Shown here piece by piece: positions 33,949 to 38,919 of a DNA stretch of 38,919 bases. A program made the position numbers and the translations under genes. Within the stretch, counting starts at the first letter, position 1. The number at the start of each line of letters is the position of its first letter. The stretch spans positions 1 to 38,919 of the forward strand of contig JARFRM010000086.1 in the NCBI GenBank assembly GCA_029287235.1, in the 5' to 3' direction. The DNA comes from Thermoanaerobaculales bacterium (GTDB taxonomy: Bacteria; Acidobacteriota; Thermoanaerobaculia; Thermoanaerobaculales; Sulfomarinibacteraceae). Below the pieces are notes generated by a model, which was given only the letters and a program-made list of their open reading frames with translations, had not been told where the DNA came from and did not search any database.

Positions 33949-34179
33949 CAATCGACGCTCCCCCGCTCGAAGACCTCTCCTCTCCCATCCTACAGGTTCG
34001 ATCCCAATCACGGTCGACCATGACGTGAAAGGTCGGCATCTCTCTCAATCGCCACTTGAGATCAGGAATCTGTGATGACGGACACTGCTGATCCGATTTC
34101 CGTCGTCTAAGATCCCTGTCGGGACTCGCATTTTCAGATCACCGACCGGAAAGCTCGGGAATGACCGATCGGAGGGACG

Positions 34180-35886
34180 ATGAAAACTCTCGAATCGAAC
34201 AGAACACACAACCGGCGCGAGCTTTTCGACCAGGCCCGGAACCGTGCCGCAAGGGCCATCGAAGAGACCACCACGGACCGAATGAACCAGCCGGGGGGAG
34301 AACGCGCTTCTCACATGCGCCACGGAGGACGACCGAGCCGGGGCGAATCGGCCAAAGCGCTGCCCGCACCGCCGTCGGCAGCGATCATCGCACTCAACCG
34401 ACTCGGTTTCGGGCCCCGACCGGGTCAGATCGCCGAATTCAACGCCCTCGGATCCACCGACGCTCAACGGCTCCAGGCCTGGGTCGATCAGCAGATCGAT
34501 CCGGCCGGCATCGACGACGCCACCTGTGACACCAGGCTCGCCAATGCCGGCTACGAGACCCTCAACAAGTCCCTCGCTCAACTGTGGGCGGACCACGTCG
34601 CGTCGAGTCCGCAGTGGAATGTCCGAATCCAGCCCTACTACGAGATCGAACGCGCCACCCTGCTCCGCGCGGTGTGGAGCAAAAGGCAGTTGCTCGAGGT
34701 CCTCGCAGATTTCTGGCACAACCACTTCAACGTCTATGGTCCGGATTCATGGGCCGCGCCGGTGTGGTCGCACTGGGATCGGGTGGTCATCCGGGGCAAC
34801 GCCCTCGGCAACTTCCGCACCATGCTCGGACAGGTGGCGCAACACCCCGCCATGCTCTACTACCTGGACAACTACACTTCGTCGAACGCCGGGCCCAACG
34901 AAAACTGGGCGCGCGAACTCTTCGAACTCCACACCCTGGGCGCCGATCACTACATGGGAGTTCTCCGGCAGAATCAAGTTCCGACGGGGCCCGACGGCAA
35001 GCCCATCGCCTATGTTGACGACGATGTCTTCGAGGCCACCAGGTGTTTCACCGGCTGGACCTTCGACTTCGACACCGGGCTCTTCGAATACCGCGGCGAC
35101 TGGCACGATCACTTCCAGAAGACCGTCCTCGGCGTCAGCATCTACGCCAATCAGCCGGCTCTCTCCGATGGGAATGTCGTTCTCGACGAGGTGGCATTCC
35201 ACCCCGGAACCGCGCGTCACATTTCGACCAAGCTCGCCCACCGGCTCATCGGCGATGATCCCGACCCGGCAGTCATCGATGCGGCTGCCGCGGTCTTCGA
35301 GGCGGAGGCCGCCGCTCCGGACCAGCTGGCTCAGGTGGTTCGCACCATCGTCCTCCACCCCTCGTTTCTCACAACCTGGGGCGACAAAGTCAAACGCCCC
35401 CTGGAAGTCGTCGCGAGCGCTCTCCGCGCCGCCGACGGGCGGTTCAGTTTCTCCCTCGCCGAAGACGACACCGGGACCCTGCTGTGGCGCTACGACCAGG
35501 CCGGACAACCGCTCTTCGCTTGGCGGGCACCCGACGGCTTTCCCGACCACAAGGACGACTGGAAGAGTGCGACCCCACGCGTCATGACCTGGCGGATTCT
35601 GAACTGGCTCATCGACGTCCGCAATCACAACGACGTCCATCGGCTCAACGTGCTGGGCCAAACGCCCACTGCCGCACGGACCTCCAACGAGCTGGCCGAT
35701 TTCTGGATCAACCGGATTCTCGGCAGACCCATGCCCCCGGCTGAACGCCTGGAAATCGTGGAGTTCATGGCTCAGGGCCACAACCCCGACTTCGATCTCC
35801 CCCTTGACTCGGATGAAGACACCCGGGACCGGCTCCGATCCATGGTCGGCCTGATCTTGATGTCCCCCTCGTTCCTCTGGAGGTAG
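34180..35886 (+). CDS. DUF1800 family protein
   Basis: A 568-aa protein with DUF1800 landmarks: 'AIIALNRLGFGPRPGQIAEF', 'LAQLWADHVASSPQWN', 'LLEVLADFWHNHFNVYG', 'NENWARELFELHTLGADHY', 'CFTGWTFDF' and, near the end, 'DFWINRILGRPMPPAERLEI'. The family is of unknown activity and is almost always paired with a DUF1501 protein, as here. The first ~60 residues are Arg-rich and polar and show no signal peptide, although the partner has a Tat signal. GGAGGG lies a few bases before the ATG, and TAAGAT about 65 bp upstream may be the -10. The stop TAG is 2 bp before the ATG of the DUF1501 gene. Confidence 0.93.
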   Translation: MKTLESNRTHNRRELFDQARNRAARAIEETTTDRMNQPGGERASHMRHGGRPSRGESAKALPAPPSAAIIALNRLGFGPRPGQIAEFNALGSTDAQRLQAWVDQQIDPAGIDDATCDTRLANAGYETLNKSLAQLWADHVASSPQWNVRIQPYYEIERATLLRAVWSKRQLLEVLADFWHNHFNVYGPDSWAAPVWSHWDRVVIRGNALGNFRTMLGQVAQHPAMLYYLDNYTSSNAGPNENWARELFELHTLGADHYMGVLRQNQVPTGPDGKPIAYVDDDVFEATRCFTGWTFDFDTGLFEYRGDWHDHFQKTVLGVSIYANQPALSDGNVVLDEVAFHPGTARHISTKLAHRLIGDDPDPAVIDAAAAVFEAEAAAPDQLAQVVRTIVLHPSFLTTWGDKVKRPLEVVASALRAADGRFSFSLAEDDTGTLLWRYDQAGQPLFAWRAPDGFPDHKDDWKSATPRVMTWRILNWLIDVRNHNDVHRLNVLGQTPTAARTSNELADFWINRILGRPMPPAERLEIVEFMAQGHNPDFDLPLDSDEDTRDRLRSMVGLILMSPSFLWR

Positions 35887-35888
35887 TG

Positions 35889-37256
35889 ATGACTCGACCC
35901 ACACGCCGTGGTTTCGTCGCCGGCTGCTCGGCAACCATCGCCGGCATGGCCGGCGCCCGCTTCCCATCGCTGGCATTCGCCGATCCGGATGTTGACATCA
36001 ATCATGAAGTTCTGGTGGTGGTCTTTCTCCGCGGTGGGATGGACGGGCTCAACATGGTGGTCCCCATCTCGGGCGCCGACCGAAGCACCTACGTCGATGC
36101 CCGCCCGAACATCGCGGTGCCGCTCGGCGGCGCCGACTCCGCCCTTCCCCTCAACGGGCAGTTCGGTCTTCACCGCGCGGCTCAACCACTGCACGAGCTG
36201 TATCAGAGCGGCAAGGTCGCGGTTGTCAACGCCACCGGACTCGACGAGGCGAGCCGCAGCCACTTCGACTCCATGGAGTTCATCGAGCGAGGCACGCCGG
36301 GGGTCAAGACAACCGGCAGCGGGTGGCTCGCCCGCCACTTCATCAGCGCCGAAAACCTCCCGCCCGAGATCATCATGCCCTCGGTGTCGGTGGGAAATCT
36401 CCAGGCGACCTCGCTGCTCGGTGATCGCAACACCATCAACATGAGCAGTCCCGGCTCATTCAACCTCCAGATCGGGCCGTGGGAATGGCGGGACGCCCAA
36501 CGCGTGGCGCTGCGCCACATGTACGCCGGCGACGACACGTGGCTCCACGCCTCGGGTCTCCAGGCGCTCGACGCCATGGACATCGTCGAGCTCAACGCCA
36601 GCGGCAACTACACCCCTTCCAACGGTGCGGTCTACCCCTCCGGCTCCTTCGGCGACGGCCTCCAGGTCATCGCCCAGATGACCAAGCTGGACCTCGGGCT
36701 CCGGGTCGCCACAATGGACATCGGCGGTTGGGATACCCATGTCAGCCAGGGTGATGACGGCGTCGGGTACTTCGCCGGCCTCATGGCGACCGTGTCCCAG
36801 GGGTTGGCGGCGCTCTATACCGATCTCGACGGCTCGGGGGACGAAAACTACACGGACCGTCTCACCATGGTGGTTCAGAGCGAGTTCGGTCGACGGCTCC
36901 TCGAGAACGCGGACCGCGGAACCGACCACGGTCACGGCAACCCGATGATCGTCGTCTCCGGAAACGCCATCGGCGGCGTTCACGGCTCCTGGCCCGGCCT
37001 CGGCCCGGGTCAGCTCTTCGACGACGCCGACCTCGCGGTCACGACCGACTTCCGTCGAGTGCTGTCGGAGATCCTGATTCGCCGCATGGGCAACCACCAC
37101 CTGGGCTACATCTTCCCCGGCTACGAAAGCTACCAGCCCCTCGGTATTGTCTCGGGCACCGATATTCCGCCCGACTACAGTGCCGGAGGCGACGGCCTCT
37201 TCGCCGATGACTTCGAGTCCGGCGACACGGGAAACTGGTCGGCGGCCACGCCCTGA
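35889..37256 (+). CDS. DUF1501 family Tat-exported protein with C-terminal FESGD-type tag
   Basis: A 455-aa protein. The N-terminal twin-arginine signal 'TRPTRRGFVAGCSATIAGMA' and a cleavage site near 'LAFA-DPD' predict Tat export. DUF1501 motifs are 'VLVVVFLRGGMDGLNMVVPI', 'GLDEASRSHFDSMEFIERG', 'VATMDIGGWDTHVSQGDDG' and 'VVQSEFGRRLLENADRGTDH'. The fold belongs to the alkaline phosphatase/sulfatase superfamily by general knowledge; activity is unknown. The last residues, 'FADDFESGDTGNWSAATP', match a short tag seen at the ends of many exported proteins of related bacteria and may be a sorting signal. ATG 35889 has GGAGG five bases upstream; GTG 35886 overlaps the DUF1800 stop. Confidence 0.93.
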   Translation: MTRPTRRGFVAGCSATIAGMAGARFPSLAFADPDVDINHEVLVVVFLRGGMDGLNMVVPISGADRSTYVDARPNIAVPLGGADSALPLNGQFGLHRAAQPLHELYQSGKVAVVNATGLDEASRSHFDSMEFIERGTPGVKTTGSGWLARHFISAENLPPEIIMPSVSVGNLQATSLLGDRNTINMSSPGSFNLQIGPWEWRDAQRVALRHMYAGDDTWLHASGLQALDAMDIVELNASGNYTPSNGAVYPSGSFGDGLQVIAQMTKLDLGLRVATMDIGGWDTHVSQGDDGVGYFAGLMATVSQGLAALYTDLDGSGDENYTDRLTMVVQSEFGRRLLENADRGTDHGHGNPMIVVSGNAIGGVHGSWPGLGPGQLFDDADLAVTTDFRRVLSEILIRRMGNHHLGYIFPGYESYQPLGIVSGTDIPPDYSAGGDGLFADDFESGDTGNWSAATP

Positions 37257-37269
37257 TCCGCACCGCCGC

Positions 37270-37300
37270 GAGCCCCTGAAGACACACTCTTCGGGAGCTC
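37270..37300 (+). other. Hairpin after the DUF1501 gene
   Basis: A 13-bp imperfect stem (11 of 13 paired) with a five-base loop, starting 14 bp after the stop codon. No T tract follows, so it may protect mRNA ends or be a non-canonical terminator. Confidence 0.4.
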
Positions 37301-37339
37301 GTGTCGTCTCCTCCCTGGCCGATCTGTGCCGGGCCGGTC

Positions 37340-37345
37340 TAAGAT
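37340..37345 (+). promoter_or_regulatory. -10 box of the Mth938-like gene
   Basis: TAAGAT lies 7 bp before the ATG at 37353 and supports that ATG over the upstream ones at 37326 and 37344. A leaderless transcript is predicted. Confidence 0.45.
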
Positions 37346-37352
37346 GGTGCCG

Positions 37353-37700
37353 ATGCGTATCGATCGTTTCCGGTTCGGGGGTGTCCGCATCGACGGCGTG
37401 AGCTACTCGAAGGACCTCATCATCGTGGGCGGCGTGGTCCACTGTCCGTGGTGGAGAACCGCCGGCGGCCATGTCTTCGCGCCGGTCGACCTCGCCAACA
37501 TCATCGAGGCCGCGCCCGAGGTCGTTTGCCTCGGAACCGGAGCGATTGGGATGGTCAAAGTCGAGGAGGCGACCATCGAGGCGTTCGAGACGGCCGGAAC
37601 CAGGGTCATCATTGATCGCACCGGTGCGGTGATCGAGGAGTTCAACCGTCTCTCGGCCGGAGGTGAAAACGTCGCCGCCGCACTCCACCTCACGTGCTGA
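37353..37700 (+). CDS. Mth938-like domain protein (DUF498 family)
   Basis: A 115-aa single-domain protein beginning 'MRIDRFRFGGVRIDGVSYSK', typical of the Mth938 family found from archaea to mitochondria (NDUFAF3, AAMDC). Other landmarks are 'DLIIVGGVV', 'VCLGTGAIG' and 'AGTRVIIDRTGAVIEEFNRL'. The biochemical role in bacteria is not established; mitochondrial members help assemble respiratory complex I. ATG 37353 is chosen because family members start at this point and a -10 box lies 7 bases upstream. The length is normal for the family. It is monocistronic between the DUF1501 gene and the beta-barrel gene. Confidence 0.88.
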   Translation: MRIDRFRFGGVRIDGVSYSKDLIIVGGVVHCPWWRTAGGHVFAPVDLANIIEAAPEVVCLGTGAIGMVKVEEATIEAFETAGTRVIIDRTGAVIEEFNRLSAGGENVAAALHLTC

Positions 37701-37748
37701 CTCGACCATGATCCGGTCGCGTCCAGGGCGCGAATTCGGGCGTTTTGG

Positions 37749-37754
37749 CATAAT
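37749..37754 (+). promoter_or_regulatory. Possible -10 box of the beta-barrel gene
   Basis: CATAAT lies 6 bp before ATG 37761, so transcription would start at or just before the start codon. No Shine-Dalgarno sequence or clear -35 is present. Confidence 0.35.
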
Positions 37755-37760
37755 GCAATT

Positions 37761-38459
37761 ATGAAAATCCACATCACTGCCATCGTTTTTATGGTGATCG
37801 CTTCCACCGCCGTCTCGGCTGACGACCGGCAGCCGTTGAGCTATACCTACATCGATGCCGAGTACGCCATTGACAGCGCCATCGAGATCTACGGCAACTC
37901 CTCGGATTCGGACAACGCCTTTGCCATCGGAGGCTCCTGGCAGATCTCCCGGCGCTTCGTACTCTGGGGCCGGTACAACTCGGCGAGCTACGACCTCCCC
38001 AATTTCGGGGAACATCTCAATCTCGATCTCGGAACCATCGGCGCCATGTACCGCATCCCGATCCGTGAGGGCGAGAGTTCTCCCCTGGACTTCCTCGTCG
38101 GTCTGAGCCTCGAGTACCAGAGCACCGACATCCTCACCGAACTCGGGGGAGACAATTTCAGCGATCCGGGCATGGGATTCGGCGGAGGATTCAAGGCCGG
38201 CATCGCCAAGCACTTTGATGTCACGGCCTTTCTCCACTATGCCGATTACGGCGTCTTCAGCGAGGGCTATCGCAACTACCTCGACGGGCTCTCGTTCGAG
38301 CTCGGTGCCGAGCTGTTCCTGACCCGGCGATTCAGCCTGACCGCGGTCTATCGGACCGGCGAGATCGACTACGTGTATCTCCCCGGGATGGAACGCCCGG
38401 AAGAGGTCGAGGTCGATCGCGACGAAGTCGGGGTTGGGGTGCGATTCAACTTCCGTTAG
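37761..38459 (+). CDS. Outer-membrane beta-barrel protein
   Basis: A 232-aa protein with a signal peptide ('MKIHITAIVFMVIASTAVSA') and a mature sequence of alternating polar/hydrophobic strands with aromatic ends ('LSYTYIDAEYAID', 'FVLWGRYNSASYDL', 'LDFLVGLSLEYQS', 'FSLTAVYRTGEIDYVY'). It ends in 'VGVGVRFNFR', with Phe near the C-terminus close to the beta-barrel assembly signature. This fits an 8- to 10-stranded OmpA-like or porin-like barrel. No periplasmic peptidoglycan-binding domain follows. No ligand can be assigned. It may start from a leaderless mRNA. Confidence 0.82.
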   Translation: MKIHITAIVFMVIASTAVSADDRQPLSYTYIDAEYAIDSAIEIYGNSSDSDNAFAIGGSWQISRRFVLWGRYNSASYDLPNFGEHLNLDLGTIGAMYRIPIREGESSPLDFLVGLSLEYQSTDILTELGGDNFSDPGMGFGGGFKAGIAKHFDVTAFLHYADYGVFSEGYRNYLDGLSFELGAELFLTRRFSLTAVYRTGEIDYVYLPGMERPEEVEVDRDEVGVGVRFNFR

Positions 38460-38472
38460 TAGGGGCGTGCGG

Positions 38473-38567
38473 CGGCAGGTGCAGCGGCAGGTGCAGCGAC
38501 CGGATCAGCGACCGCGACAGGTGCAGCGGCAGTTGGCACGACCTCCACAGAACGCGAGATAACGGCG
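38473..38567. repeat. Copy 1 of a 95-bp direct repeat
   Basis: This segment and 38825-38919 have the same length; the last 62 bp differ at only a few positions. The first third is built from 12-bp units of the type GGCAGGTGCAGC. On the minus strand it would read as Ala/Pro-rich peptide ('VEVVPTAAAPVAVA'). No complete gene is supported. Confidence 0.8.
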
Positions 38568-38576
38568 TGCGGCGGG

Positions 38577-38648
38577 GTGCCGGTTCGGCATTTTGTCGGC
38601 GTCCCGCTCCGGCTCGCCTCACGTATCACAAAATGCCGTACCGGGCTC
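38577..38648. repeat. Imperfect inverted repeat with 11-bp perfect core
   Basis: CGGCATTTTGT (38586-38596) is the exact complement of ACAAAATGCCG (38628-38638). The pairing extends outward to 38577 and 38648 with one bulge and two mismatches. It lies between the two direct repeat copies. Confidence 0.75.
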
Positions 38649-38703
38649 CCTCGGGCAACACCCTCCCGGATCATCTCTCCCGGCTACGAATGAGGCCGCC
38701 GGC

Positions 38704-38763
38704 GCACGGGCAGCGTGGTCACCGCCATTCCTATCCCAGCCTGAATGACCACGCTGCCCGTGC
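38704..38763. repeat. 18-bp perfect inverted repeat
   Basis: Bases 38704-38721 are the exact reverse complement of 38746-38763, separated by 24 bp. It is the second hairpin between the direct repeat copies. No T tract follows, so it is not a simple terminator. Confidence 0.8.
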
Positions 38764-38824
38764 GACGCTGGATCGCCAGGGCGACTCAGAAGGCCGGAGC
38801 TGATAGAACCTGTCTCCGGAGCAA

Positions 38825-38919
38825 CGGCAGGCGCAGCGGCAGGTGCAGCGGCAGGAGCAGCGACCGCGACAGGAGCAGCGGCAGTTGGCACGACCTCCAC
38901 AGAACGCAGGATAACGGCG
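38825..38919. repeat. Copy 2 of the 95-bp direct repeat (reaches the window edge)
   Basis: Matches 38473-38567 as described there. It runs to the last base of the window, so further copies or the rest of the element may lie beyond it. Confidence 0.8.

Noticed and set aside
36456..38237. 593-aa minus-strand open frame
   Set aside because: Antisense to the DUF1501, Mth938-like and beta-barrel genes, all of which have clear family signatures.
38456..38900. Ala/Pro-rich minus-strand peptides as genes
   Set aside because: They arise from the low-complexity direct repeats, have different downstream sequence and no ribosome-binding site; could change if the sequence beyond the edge shows a gene.
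38473..38919. Possible CRISPR array
   Set aside because: Only two long, diverged copies with unequal internal structure, no regular spacers and no cas genes.

Overview
This 38.9 kb window is GC-rich bacterial chromosome of a Gram-negative organism. It encodes an outer-membrane-type beta-barrel, lipoproteins, a Tat substrate and CpxP/Spy-like and LolD/MacB-like proteins. Several features recall the Thermoanaerobaculia branch of Acidobacteriota: TPR-type Ser/Thr kinases, extracellular proteins with repeated 'YIPAAAHV' modules, a C-terminal FESGDT..W tag and a DUF6351 enzyme. That placement is inferred from family resemblance and not proven. Coding density is high. Most long antisense reading frames are GC-rich shadows.

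Layout. 1-3006 (minus): the 5' part of a MoxR-type AAA ATPase and a large anchored surface protein with two repeats and a YfaP-like C-terminus. 3219-5710 (plus): a three-gene unit of ABC ATPase, DUF2238 membrane protein and FtsX-like permease. 5711-6992: a decayed patch holding remnants of an IS91-type transposase and TPR kinases, a 184-bp palindromic element and an intact tRNA-Arg(TCG). 6993-14388 (minus): a 1195-aa kinase/AAA/TPR signalling protein, a secreted DUF6351 protein and an exported unknown protein. 14672-20839 (plus): two membrane proteins of unknown function, CstA and a sulfatase-fold lipoprotein. 21016-24737: M19 dipeptidase and HolC (minus), divergent MurA (plus) and NfuA (minus). 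24920-29375: a CpxP/Spy-like protein, ProC, RNase D, then divergently a radical SAM/SPASM protein with a methyltransferase. 29377-33948 (minus): Kbl, a STAS protein, a GAF-like/GGDEF protein, a membrane protein and a GT2 glycosyltransferase. 34180-38459 (plus): a DUF1800/DUF1501 pair, a Mth938-fold protein and a beta-barrel. 38460-38919: a mosaic of direct and inverted repeats.

How the genes relate. Housekeeping functions (murA, holC, nfuA, proC, rnd, kbl, tRNA-Arg) are mixed with envelope and signalling genes. Clear local partnerships are the ABC/DUF2238 unit, the DUF1800-DUF1501 pair, the radical SAM-methyltransferase pair and the 14672/16093 membrane-protein pair. No CRISPR array, toxin-antitoxin, phage-defence or secondary-metabolite cluster was recognised.

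Points of most interest: a MurA with Asp at the fosfomycin-target Cys position; a recurring TANNNT box 6-9 nt before start codons that lack a Shine-Dalgarno sequence, suggesting many leaderless mRNAs; a 184-bp palindrome beside tRNA-Arg; a repeat/hairpin in the rnd/radical SAM divergent promoter; and a mosaic repeat at the right edge. I did not find one clearly new multi-gene system. The strongest candidates for undescribed modules are the radical SAM/methyltransferase pair, the PH-like/zinc-ribbon membrane pair and the DUF2238-containing ABC unit.
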